Positions 9,539 to 18,880 of a stretch of 64,000 nt of DNA are shown here, one piece after another; within the stretch, counting starts at the first letter, position 1; every line of letters begins with the position of its first letter. Source of the DNA: Symsagittifera roscoffensis (lineage: Eukaryota; Xenacoelomorpha; Acoela; Convolutidae); assembly GCF_963678635.1 (NCBI RefSeq), contig NC_087064.1, forward strand, positions 60,334,338-60,398,337. The letters run 5' to 3'. A program made the position numbers and the translations under genes. Below the pieces are notes generated by a model that saw only the letters and a program-made list of their open reading frames with translations, was not told the origin of the DNA and did not search any database.

Positions 9539-12500
9539 TCAATGCTCCATTTCCTCCTCCTGTGACACTGACTCCGCACTCTCGGTTTCCGTGTCCTGTA
9601 GCACATCATTGGCTATCCTGACGCTGCTGGAAGCCGTCCTCCAACACTTCTGCTCTTCTACCCTCTGTTTACAGCAAGGTAGGGGATCCACGTTTGATTC
9701 TCTGTTTCTACAGAAGCTGTTGTGGAGACACAACGTCACGTTTCTCTCCAAATCTTCTTTCAGCATCTCTGCCTTCTCATTTCCACTACGCTCGCTCGTC
9801 CTGGAAATTCTTTTCACAGCGGTGGTCACTGCATTCCGATGGGTCACGAAAGCTCGCTTGAAAGCTCCTGCCCCAATGTCCAGCTGATATTCACTGTACA
9901 CTCTGCCATGTTTCGACATATGCTTTTTCGCATACTCGTACAACCATGCAGTCATGTTAGCTCTGAACCATGGCATCAATCGTTTTCTTGCCCATATCTT
10001 CTTCACTTCCATCGGAATGTTTAGAACTTTGCACATTGTCTCGAAAAGATCTAAATCTTTTAGACAATCTAATTTCTGCAATTGTTCTCTCGTCGGTGCC
10101 TCCTGTCTATTATTTTCTCTCACATGAGCTTCCAGCCATCGTATCGCCATCATAACTCCCACTATCACTATTGTTATGGGCTGTGATGAATCTGGTAAAC
10201 CCATGGAGAGCAGCTCTCCAGAGTCCCAGATCAACACCAAATTACTACGCTTGGGATACCACCAGGTCTGCAGCAAGCAGTGGCAAGGAATCTCGTCATG
10301 TGTCAACATGATGCTCCTCCAATTGCGTTTTCCTGAAGCTTCCAGCAATGGTTCCACTTCCATCATTACTCGGTGGATCTCATCATTCTCATCTACTGCA
10401 TTGTAATCTGTGACAGTTGATCCTCTCTGTTTCTGTTTTTCAAAGTCACTGAAGTTCCCGCTCACATATCCCATGAACTTCTTTCCTAGTATTGACTCCA
10501 ACTCCTCTTTGGTTCTCTCTGGAACTGCTGAGAACATCTTACATAGTAACTCGTAAGACTTTTCAGACATTCTCGCCAATCTCACGCACTTTGGCACTGA
10601 GAAAGCTTGATCCACGATCGTTCTTGTACTCTTCACGTCCACAGCCACGAAATGTACAGGGTATCTGCTCTTGCACATTGGGGCCAACGTTGAACCCACC
10701 AAATATCGTGCTCCTGATGGTCTACAATAAGTTTCGCTGTGTCTGATGTTCATCTCCGTTTCGATTGCTTCCCTCCATTTACCTATATACTTCTGCTCAG
10801 TCTGCAGAACTCCTGGGAATACTTCTACGCTGATGGCTGTGACCATCTCATGTTTCTGTTCTAGATTCAATAGTGACTCTAAAGAACCAAACATGCTGTA
10901 GAATCCTAGTGCTGTCACTAGATTCACATCGGTTCCTCCATGGCAATCTGCTATCAGTTCCGTTTCCGTTCTTGCTTTCATCACTACATTTCCAAACAAT
11001 ACTGTCAACTGCTTGTGTTGTTTCTCCAGGGTTTTCACACAGTCTAGACTTCCACAAACGTGACCCTCTAGTCCACAGACTTCCGCCAGACAGCTACCAG
11101 GTTTGACCCAGTCTTCTGGTCCCCAGCCAGGCAACTCCACTTTATCTTCTCCGTTGCTCTTAGAGGCTGTTATCATCACATTATATATGATGTTGAGGTC
11201 ACGCAGGTTACAGTCCGCATTCAGTTCCCTCTGTATGTCTTGTGTCGCCCGTAATATTGAGTCAGCGTTGGGACTAGGACACCATGATGGCTTCATCAAT
11301 TCCCACACTGCCATCAAGCTCGTTCTCAGTAATTCATCTGAGAATCCCAACCCAAATTCCACTCTCTTGTCGGATTTTGGTACTGAAGGTGCAGTCACCT
11401 CTTCTTCCAAGACCAATCCCAATTTGGCCTGTGGATTGTTAACGCTCTTAGTCGTCACAATTCTGGACGTCCAGAATCTTAGTAACACCGCCTGCTCATA
11501 ATCAAAGAAGCAATCGCGTATGTCTTCACTCAGGAAAGGATTGTATGCTATCCCTATAATCCCGGACACATAGCTATATGACTTCTTCTTGATCGGTCCA
11601 CAGTATTCACTGGATTTCGGCAATGCTCCCATAGATTCTTTAGTGAGCCTCAACTCCTTGTTTGAGAATCTCCTGATCTCGTCTATCTTTTTCATGGGTT
11701 CCAATTCTTCAGGTTCTTTCATGTTCACCCTCATCGGTTTACTTTGCTGCATATCCAGCATTGCTAGTAAGAACATGGCTTTCGTTCGCTCATCGCCTTC
11801 CTTCAACATTTTAACACAAGTGCTTAATGCAGGTACTGAGATCTGCTCTATCAGGAATCGAATGAAACAGAGAGCGTCTCTCCGCTTTGCACACGCTACT
11901 GCTGCTCCCTCCTGGACTATCAGATCCCTCAGATTCGTCATAAGGAAAACTTTTTCCTCCTTTGATCTCTTCCTTTCTTCTGAATCATATTCTTCGCGAG
12001 TCAGTCCCATCATGCACCAGGCGAGCCTGAGTTGTAATTCTGTCCTTACGTAAGGTACTGCCACGAGAGCATGTATTCTTGGCGTAGTCCTCATTTCTTC
12101 TTCGAAATACCTCAATACTACTGCTTTCCATGGAAGGCTCACTAACTGCTCGATCGTCTCCGCCTCTACGTCAGACGACGCCAAAGTTCCATACGCCTTC
12201 TGCTTGAGGGTGGTGCCTTGCAACATCGTTTCCAGATAACCCTCCATGGCTTTTTCGTCTTCCAGGGCCATTACATACCCTCTAGCCGAGTTCCGGTATT
12301 CCAACATCTCCATGTATCCACCGGTGGGTTCATCTATCGACACAGTCTCCGACACTGTTAGTCGGTTGTATTCCACTGGTGTCAGTTGTCCTGCAACACT
12401 TCCTTTTCCATGATTCATGGGAGATGGTTTGAAGTCCCTCATTTTACTCTCTCCACATTGACTGAGTATTTCCATTTCTAAAGTTGCTCCAGTCAGAGTG

Positions 12501-13288
12501 CGGTCACTCCTTTTGGATTTATAACCGGTTGACTTTATCCCTGCCATGAGAATGGGCGGCACCATCGCTATATCAGTTAATATTCTATCTGTGCCGGACA
12601 ATTGATAATCACCTTGCCCCAAATCCATAACTTCTTCGACTCGCTTCCTTTTCGCTGAGTTACCAACTTTCATCGATATTTCTGAATCCACTTTCGTCTT
12701 TCCAATTCTCCACGGCATCACTCTGCTGCCTAACTTCATTTTCATCGCATTGATTTTATCAATCACCATTTTTGATCGCATCGTTCCTCTCCTGGTCCTT
12801 GACAGGTACACCACCTCTCCTTCATTGTCCTGCGGTGTCATCTTGATGGGAGAATTCACTTCACTCTCATCAGTGGCTGAGTCGATCAATAACTCACTCA
12901 GTCTCCCTTCACACTCATCAAGCTTGTCAAGTACTTCTCTCATCAAGGGTTGATTGAGACCTGTTTTGAGAATGGACTGGGTCCCATAGCTCTGAATCAC
13001 AGTCCAGACTTCTTCCATGAACGCCACTCTGTCCAGCTTACATCCCGTCCTACTCTCGTGGTCTCGGTGATGTACTTCCCATTCTTCTTCGGGCAGCGTT
13101 CCCAAGAAAGGTACTCTGGCTGAGGCCTCTATTCTTCTCCTTCGAGGTGATTCCATAAGGATTCTCTGGTCGTTATTTCTTGAATTGCCAGGAGAGCTGC
13201 TCTCCGGCAAATTCCGTTTCACTTCCTCAAAGGCTGACGGAGGTTCCAGTGTCGAGATGCCTTCATCCGCTGGCTCAGTCGTTTCCAA
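9539..13288 (-). CDS. ORF4, large protein of unknown function (element 1)
   Basis: Open frame of about 1249 codons ending in TGA at 9539. The codon at 13288 is TTG; the first ATG is about 45 codons in, and upstream the frame is open back to the TGA that ends ORF3 (13343-13345). ORF3 and ORF4 share a frame in this copy. I recognise no domain. Visible features are basic patches (RRRR near 50, KRKR near 215), an acidic C terminus, a Cys/His group near residue 750 (CGLEGHVCGSLDC) and a CHC group near 1010 (IPCHCLLQTWWYP). No signal peptide or clear membrane helix is seen. Element 2 has a broken homologue at 33495-37199 that keeps the CHC group, the FSVPKCVRLAR text and SFC.NRES near the end. Conservation between two diverged subfamilies says it was a working protein. 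Structural, nucleic-acid-binding or host-interaction roles are all open. Confidence 0.8.
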   Translation of the reverse strand: METTEPADEGISTLEPPSAFEEVKRNLPESSSPGNSRNNDQRILMESPRRRRIEASARVPFLGTLPEEEWEVHHRDHESRTGCKLDRVAFMEEVWTVIQSYGTQSILKTGLNQPLMREVLDKLDECEGRLSELLIDSATDESEVNSPIKMTPQDNEGEVVYLSRTRRGTMRSKMVIDKINAMKMKLGSRVMPWRIGKTKVDSEISMKVGNSAKRKRVEEVMDLGQGDYQLSGTDRILTDIAMVPPILMAGIKSTGYKSKRSDRTLTGATLEMEILSQCGESKMRDFKPSPMNHGKGSVAGQLTPVEYNRLTVSETVSIDEPTGGYMEMLEYRNSARGYVMALEDEKAMEGYLETMLQGTTLKQKAYGTLASSDVEAETIEQLVSLPWKAVVLRYFEEEMRTTPRIHALVAVPYVRTELQLRLAWCMMGLTREEYDSEERKRSKEEKVFLMTNLRDLIVQEGAAVACAKRRDALCFIRFLIEQISVPALSTCVKMLKEGDERTKAMFLLAMLDMQQSKPMRVNMKEPEELEPMKKIDEIRRFSNKELRLTKESMGALPKSSEYCGPIKKKSYSYVSGIIGIAYNPFLSEDIRDCFFDYEQAVLLRFWTSRIVTTKSVNNPQAKLGLVLEEEVTAPSVPKSDKRVEFGLGFSDELLRTSLMAVWELMKPSWCPSPNADSILRATQDIQRELNADCNLRDLNIIYNVMITASKSNGEDKVELPGWGPEDWVKPGSCLAEVCGLEGHVCGSLDCVKTLEKQHKQLTVLFGNVVMKARTETELIADCHGGTDVNLVTALGFYSMFGSLESLLNLEQKHEMVTAISVEVFPGVLQTEQKYIGKWREAIETEMNIRHSETYCRPSGARYLVGSTLAPMCKSRYPVHFVAVDVKSTRTIVDQAFSVPKCVRLARMSEKSYELLCKMFSAVPERTKEELESILGKKFMGYVSGNFSDFEKQKQRGSTVTDYNAVDENDEIHRVMMEVEPLLEASGKRNWRSIMLTHDEIPCHCLLQTWWYPKRSNLVLIWDSGELLSMGLPDSSQPITIVIVGVMMAIRWLEAHVRENNRQEAPTREQLQKLDCLKDLDLFETMCKVLNIPMEVKKIWARKRLMPWFRANMTAWLYEYAKKHMSKHGRVYSEYQLDIGAGAFKRAFVTHRNAVTTAVKRISRTSERSGNEKAEMLKEDLERNVTLCLHNSFCRNRESNVDPLPCCKQRVEEQKCWRTASSSVRIANDVLQDTETESAESVSQEEEMEH

Positions 13289-13342
13289 CGTGTCTGCATT
13301 ATTCTCAAGATCACTGAAGATATTGAAATCCAGGCTGGATGT

Positions 13343-16300
13343 TCATCCTGTCGATGCCCTGTCGTCTTCCCCACCAGCTTGATCTTGTTGCATGGGTTCT
13401 TCCGTCTGACGGCTTCCACCCTGTCCGTCATCTCCTTCTGACTTGTCCTTGTTCGAGCTCGATGGTCCTTGTTCGTCATTGTCAGCTTCTTCCTGGAATC
13501 TCGGTATGAGCAATGTACCGGCTGATTTATCTTCCTCTTCTCCATGGACCACTTTGATTTCTTCGCAGCCGAAGGGTGCTAGGAAAATTCTCGTCTGCAA
13601 TACTCCCGCAACTTTCATCTCTTTTCTCACACTGGTCAGGATTACTGAGGCTTCAGGCAATTCAGTCCTGCCTCTCATCCTCATTGGAGCTAAGCCTAGT
13701 CCCCTCCATTCCTCATCAAATCCTTCAGGCTTGGGAGTAGCAGCGTTGCTTATTCGCCTTCTCGTCGCTTGATCCGTGTACGCAAATCGTGTGTACTGTA
13801 ACACGGCGGCATTTCTCCCCACGAAGTATGGATCCATCGTCGCCGAGAAATTCCCTACTCTCCCTTCATTGGTTTCGAATGCTCTCAACCTAGGAGTTTG
13901 TACTACGGAGACTGCTCCGAGCAACATCCTTCTTATCAGAGGGAATTCAGGGATTGCTTCGGGTAGCTTCTTGTAATCGCCCCAGTCCTTCGTCTCTTCT
14001 CTCACCTTGTGATACGCTGCTGTGAGACGAGGCACTCTGGTCATTTCACCATTCGTTTTGTCATAGGGCCTCAGATTCCAAAGCTTTGGAAACACCTCGA
14101 TGTGCCCTCTTTCTACTTCTCCCATGCGATCACAGAAGTGATCGTCAAAATTGATGACTGTCATCTCTGGCTCCGATATTTTCGCAAATAACAGATCTTC
14201 ACTCATGAGCTCTCGCAATGCGTGCTGCTCACACCAGTTCAGTGTACTACCGTCCACTGCCGATATGAGGTTCAGGTGCAACACCGACCTCCTATATGCT
14301 TCCACTTTAACGTCAGGGAACGCAAAGGTGACTGCTGGTCCATAGATCACTGTCACGAACTCCGTGACTCCTCTGATCAGCGCCAAGGGATCGATTCTCA
14401 TAGCTAAGCTCAAATCTGTTAACAGCGGCATGCCTCCAACATGTCGTCTAACATCTTCCTGTCTTTCAATTGTCTCGTCTTCTCCGGTTCCAAAGCGATT
14501 CTGCTGCAAGAGATACTGGATAAGAGTGTGTCTCAGGTCTCTTATTTTGTTCCACGAGTCTGTGGATTTCTTCATATCCAGATTCCTCACTCTCTCTTTC
14601 ATCTGCTCTGGACAACGTGCCAGTTTCATCAGTCCTCCCAAGTTTCCGTGGGTTATTGCGATCAATGTCAGAAGTCCATCTAGTCGCAGGTTCTGTATTC
14701 CATCCGTAAGCAGTATCGCCGGTCCTTTCACGAAATTCTCCGCTCCAAATGTCACGAACAAGGCTATTAATTCCACTATCGATACTTTCACTACCGCTTG
14801 GAGGAATTCCTTTATCAAGTAGTGCGAGACTTTCGGGTAGACTTTTGCCAAGAAGGACGCGGTCCATCCGGCTCCCAACCCTTCTAGCATGCTGTCTGTC
14901 CTTTCAAATCCCTCCTGTCCTTTCACTTCCTGGGTCCAGAAGGTTTCCAGAGTAATCTGACACATTCTGTTCACGAACTCAGCTGTCTTTTCTCCGGCAT
15001 TTTCCGCCAGGTTCACCTCCTTCAACAAGTAGGCGTGTATCTTAGTGATCATTACTGGGCCTTGCTGAAAAGCATCTGCACCCAATGCCGCTACTCTCGG
15101 ATTCAGGTGTAGCCACTGGTTTGCTTCCGGCTTGGTTCTCAGCACCATCGCTTCCAGATGAGCTCTCGTCTCCAGTGAATTCTTTCTTCTCGTGTCTTCA
15201 CCCGCCACTTCCATTGCTCGGAACCACAAGTCGTTGGACATCGCCGTGATCACTCGATGGTCGTCATCTATTCCTGGTTTCAGTTTGAGTTGCCGACTGA
15301 AGTTGGACAGTTCCAACCCCAGCACTTCGTCCAACACCAACATGTGTAGCGCGTGGTCCTTGAACCCTCTCATCGCGTTTGAGATATCTGACCATACTGC
15401 AGGCAGTTCAGCCTTAAGTGGCCTCAGGTTCTCCATTTCTATCATGCGATTCGGGGCTGATATGATCACGTCATATTTTCCCTCCGAAAGTAAGGCTACC
15501 ATTGCATACACAAATTTCAGTCCATCCGGGAGATATGCATATCCCGGAGACAACGCAAATACTACTCTCAACGTCACTTTATTGAATGATCCCTCCTTTG
15601 TCGCGTCTACCACTTCACCCATTGACTCCAGGATGTCTTTTATCGCTGGCCATACTGCGTTTTCTGCTGTTGCAGGATCTCTGAGCCTGCTCAGAAAACC
15701 TCTACTGTGTAGATGGTCATTGATGCCAGCAAACACAATCGTTATCGGGTTCATTTCTGTCTGCCTTTGTACCCCTATAGCCAATGACACTGATTGCAAT
15801 AGGTCTAGGTCAACTGCGGCCAGCATTATGACGTCCGGCCAAAACAAAGACTTAGAGGTGTACACGAACTCTGAGTTCGCTACTACCATGATTTTGGCCT
15901 TTCTCATCTCTGCTTTGTCGTAGGCGGCGAAGATGGTCTCATCTTTCTTTATCGCTGTCAATCCGCCATATCTCTGGGCATCACCATCTTGGTTCACCAG
16001 TTTTGGGTACACTCTCTCCTTCACATGACCAGGTGGTGTCGTCAATTGCCTAAATATCTTCACGTGTTGTCCAATCGGCGCTCTCACCGTCAGGAATCTT
16101 CCTGGCCTTTCTTCACGATTCCTCTCATCATGGTTCAATCTCACATCTTGCAACGGTCTTGCATTCACAGGTCCTATTGTGTTGTTGGAGGGCAGTCCCT
16201 CCAAGTCGGCAAATCTCAAGGCCGTCGTGGAGCTGAAATTTATGCTAGCGGCTATCAACCAGTCTACGCCGGTTATCGAGTACAATCTGCTGACGGATAG

Positions 16301-18484
16301 CGTCGCTCCATTCAGCATCCTCCTTGCATCTTCGATGAAGCTCACTCTCTGTAGGTCCAGCTTCATTAGTTCTTCTTTGTATATATGCCAAGGAGACGGT
16401 ATGGATCGCGACCACATCAATGAGCCTCTGCTCGGTCTTTCCTCTCGACTGGTACTCGTCGTCTCCGATCTAGTATCCGATCTAGATGTGCCGGCTACTT
16501 CTTCGATTGGTTGGTTGACAGGTCCTATCCTTCTCCTAGGATGAATTGTTCTCCTCATCGGTGCCTCTCCCAACCGATCCTGCACGTCCGTTCTTCGACC
16601 TGGTTCACTGGAGCTTTGTTGCCGGTAATTTATGGCGGCTGGGACCGTACCCAATCGTGTTTCCAGGTTAGGAGGCACAAAGGTGGTGATCACCGTATCA
16701 CTCACCGTTCCCTCTTCCTTCAGCACTCCTGTGTCAAAGAGTTCTGCTTCCAGCTCATCCAACCGTTCTTGGAAGACTCGATTCAACCAAGCTTGTCCTT
16801 CGACACTGTCGAAGTGGATGCCATCTGTAGTCAGTCTGGCTTGATCCATGGCTCTCAATTCATGTTCAATGTCCATGAGGATCATTCTTCCGGCATTTCG
16901 ATTTGCTAGGTTTCTCAAGATGTTGTTCCATCTCATGACTCCCTCGTTGTGCCTTCTTCCTGATGCTGTCAGGCTTCTTGCGTTCATTGGCACCGTGCAA
17001 ACGGTCAGTACCGCGCAACTGAACTTCTGCCAGAGAGTAGTAAACAAACACACCATCATTGCTTCCCACAGTGCTTCCTGCTCATCTGATCCTCTGGAGA
17101 TGTCATTCGTCCCAACTAAGATCATCACATTGGGTATCTTCCCTGGATTCATCAGCTCCACCATGCGATATAATTGGACAATCGTCGCGCCTCCAAAGGC
17201 CATCACCGTGGTGACCCATGAGGTCCTCAAATTCGACAGCACTCTGACTAAGCTGTCTCCCAATATCAGGTGAGATGTCCCGAGTGGTGGTTGCTGCAGG
17301 TTCACAGCCGGGCTCCAGGTAGCTCGATTGAAGCAGGCTCTCGGATCTGTCTCCGGAACTCCCGTGAAATTATACTTCAATTGATTATTCTTCTGCACGT
17401 CTATTACACGAGACACTTTCTTCGCTGGCATCTTCCTTACTTTCCTCTCTGGGATTCTCGAGTTCCCCATGAGTGGTGTCACGTTACTCATCCCTTGTCT
17501 GATTACTGTCTGGGAGAGTTGTACTCTGCCCGTATCGTCAATCGTTCCATAGGGTGCAGTCACCCCGGAACCTGGTGCATTCTTGTTAGCGACCAATCGT
17601 CCAGCTGTCTCTATCAGTTTTCTCACTGTCTGTTCTACGACGGGATCACCCAAGGTGTCACTAGGATCCGGGATTGTTACTCGGTTCGTCTCTGCTGGAA
17701 GCCGTGTCTCCGTTGTTTGACTCATTTCTCGAGGTGTCAAGAGCTCCATCGGGGACTGCCCACGAGGAATATCCCTTGCAGGTATCACTTTCTCAATGGA
17801 CGTCGTCAACGCCGCCTGTTCCGATCGCTCTTTGTGTTCCTGCCTCAAGCTTTCGATCTCTTGACCCTGTTTTTTGTTGCAGTCTTCAAACAACTTTCTC
17901 CACATGTCCCGGTCTTCCTCCATCGCCAGCATGGTCTTCGTCATATCGTCTAACTCCTTCTTCGTACTCCTCAGTTGACCGTTCATCTCGTCCAGATCTT
18001 GTATGGTTTGGTTCGTCTGAACCTTCTGTGTTACTTTCGCCCCTTTTGGTGGCACAGGTGCTCTCAGTGGTGAACCAGACGAGGTCGCCTCGCTGTTCAT
18101 CTCCCGATGCATTCTCGTCAGCCCAGGTTTAGGCTTAGAGGGCATTGGCATCTCACCTGGTTGGTAAGTCCTAGAACTTCCCAACCCAGGCTCATTCGCC
18201 AAGTCACTCCCTGAGAGAGCCCCGTTTCTCCACCTCATCACTCTCATGTTCGGGCGGTCTAGTACTCCTCTTTCTCCATATGCTGCCATCAACAGGACTT
18301 CCGTGGGGCGGTCCCCACGGTTGTCGTGCCCCAAGATGTTAATCAGGGCGGTCAGCAACATGACCACCTCTGGGTCCTCCAGAGCGAAGTCTCGTTCGAT
18401 CAGCCGACGATAGATCGCATCTACCATCGGTCCTACATATGCCTCTGCCAGGTCCATCAATTCATCCAAGTTGAAATTGTCCAT
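13343..18484 (-). CDS. ORF3, SGNH/GDSL-hydrolase-containing protein (element 1)
   Basis: Intact 1713-codon frame with an ATG at 18484 and TGA at 13343. N terminus of about 150 residues, coiled coil at about 163-225, Pro/Arg-rich stretch, then an SGNH hydrolase domain at about 405-575. Block I is ILGDSLVR (Ser near 411), block II glycine is in AFGGA, block III is LVGTNDISRG (Asn near 460) and block V is TDGIHFD (Asp near 554, His near 557), so all four catalytic positions are present. SGNH enzymes are esterases or lipases; CR1-type LINE ORF1 proteins also carry an esterase domain after a coiled coil. A second region (about 865-1090) has a similar layout (VVANSEF, FAGINDHLHSRG) but lacks the serine block, so it may be a degenerate repeat. 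Residues 1090-1640 are unrecognised but conserved in element 2. The C-terminal 60 residues are acidic and polar. It starts 396 bp after pol, so a separate or spliced mRNA is likely. Confidence 0.87.
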   Translation of the reverse strand: MDNFNLDELMDLAEAYVGPMVDAIYRRLIERDFALEDPEVVMLLTALINILGHDNRGDRPTEVLLMAAYGERGVLDRPNMRVMRWRNGALSGSDLANEPGLGSSRTYQPGEMPMPSKPKPGLTRMHREMNSEATSSGSPLRAPVPPKGAKVTQKVQTNQTIQDLDEMNGQLRSTKKELDDMTKTMLAMEEDRDMWRKLFEDCNKKQGQEIESLRQEHKERSEQAALTTSIEKVIPARDIPRGQSPMELLTPREMSQTTETRLPAETNRVTIPDPSDTLGDPVVEQTVRKLIETAGRLVANKNAPGSGVTAPYGTIDDTGRVQLSQTVIRQGMSNVTPLMGNSRIPERKVRKMPAKKVSRVIDVQKNNQLKYNFTGVPETDPRACFNRATWSPAVNLQQPPLGTSHLILGDSLVRVLSNLRTSWVTTVMAFGGATIVQLYRMVELMNPGKIPNVMILVGTNDISRGSDEQEALWEAMMVCLFTTLWQKFSCAVLTVCTVPMNARSLTASGRRHNEGVMRWNNILRNLANRNAGRMILMDIEHELRAMDQARLTTDGIHFDSVEGQAWLNRVFQERLDELEAELFDTGVLKEEGTVSDTVITTFVPPNLETRLGTVPAAINYRQQSSSEPGRRTDVQDRLGEAPMRRTIHPRRRIGPVNQPIEEVAGTSRSDTRSETTSTSREERPSRGSLMWSRSIPSPWHIYKEELMKLDLQRVSFIEDARRMLNGATLSVSRLYSITGVDWLIAASINFSSTTALRFADLEGLPSNNTIGPVNARPLQDVRLNHDERNREERPGRFLTVRAPIGQHVKIFRQLTTPPGHVKERVYPKLVNQDGDAQRYGGLTAIKKDETIFAAYDKAEMRKAKIMVVANSEFVYTSKSLFWPDVIMLAAVDLDLLQSVSLAIGVQRQTEMNPITIVFAGINDHLHSRGFLSRLRDPATAENAVWPAIKDILESMGEVVDATKEGSFNKVTLRVVFALSPGYAYLPDGLKFVYAMVALLSEGKYDVIISAPNRMIEMENLRPLKAELPAVWSDISNAMRGFKDHALHMLVLDEVLGLELSNFSRQLKLKPGIDDDHRVITAMSNDLWFRAMEVAGEDTRRKNSLETRAHLEAMVLRTKPEANQWLHLNPRVAALGADAFQQGPVMITKIHAYLLKEVNLAENAGEKTAEFVNRMCQITLETFWTQEVKGQEGFERTDSMLEGLGAGWTASFLAKVYPKVSHYLIKEFLQAVVKVSIVELIALFVTFGAENFVKGPAILLTDGIQNLRLDGLLTLIAITHGNLGGLMKLARCPEQMKERVRNLDMKKSTDSWNKIRDLRHTLIQYLLQQNRFGTGEDETIERQEDVRRHVGGMPLLTDLSLAMRIDPLALIRGVTEFVTVIYGPAVTFAFPDVKVEAYRRSVLHLNLISAVDGSTLNWCEQHALRELMSEDLLFAKISEPEMTVINFDDHFCDRMGEVERGHIEVFPKLWNLRPYDKTNGEMTRVPRLTAAYHKVREETKDWGDYKKLPEAIPEFPLIRRMLLGAVSVVQTPRLRAFETNEGRVGNFSATMDPYFVGRNAAVLQYTRFAYTDQATRRRISNAATPKPEGFDEEWRGLGLAPMRMRGRTELPEASVILTSVRKEMKVAGVLQTRIFLAPFGCEEIKVVHGEEEDKSAGTLLIPRFQEEADNDEQGPSSSNKDKSEGDDGQGGSRQTEEPMQQDQAGGEDDRASTG
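16760..17272 (-). other. SGNH hydrolase domain within ORF3 of element 1
   Basis: Covers residues of about 405-575. Catalytic Ser in GDSL, oxyanion Gly and Asn (GTND), and the Asp-x-x-His pair (DGIH) are all readable, with spacing typical of the family (about 50 residues from block I to III and 95 from III to V). Confidence 0.85.
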
Positions 18485-18880
18485 ACTGTTCTTTCCAAGT
18501 TTGATTTGATTTCGATTTCAAGTTTTGACTCAAGTGAGCAATTAAATGATCAATCAGGATCTAGAAAAGGAATCACGACTGTCACACCTGTCAGTTTCAC
18601 CTTAATATATATCGTTAAAATTTGCTTAAAGACAGTTCAGATAAAAAGACATTTATCCTAAAATTTATTAAAATCAATTGGTTTCTAAAATTTTGGAATT
18701 CGACCTAAGATTGGACAGTCCAAACTTTGGATCTATTCCCAAGATCGTCATTTAGTTGTTCATGGTCACTAACCCCTACTTACCCATGATCTTAATAACC
18801 TAACACATAACATAATATAACGCACCTCTCACATATTACACACAACTTAGTCTTTGGCCTAACACCCTCTCGCACATCAC
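18485..18880 (-). other. Spacer between pol and ORF3 in element 1
   Basis: 396 bp, AT-rich, with no ORF. The matching spacer in element 2 is 506 bp. It may hold the promoter or splice acceptor used for ORF3; I could not pick a convincing site. Confidence 0.5.

Noticed and set aside
13443-18132. Long plus-strand open frames over ORF3 and ORF4 (for example 15192-15923)
   Set aside because: Antisense shadows of the real minus-strand genes; no family resemblance, and the GC-rich codon pattern explains them.
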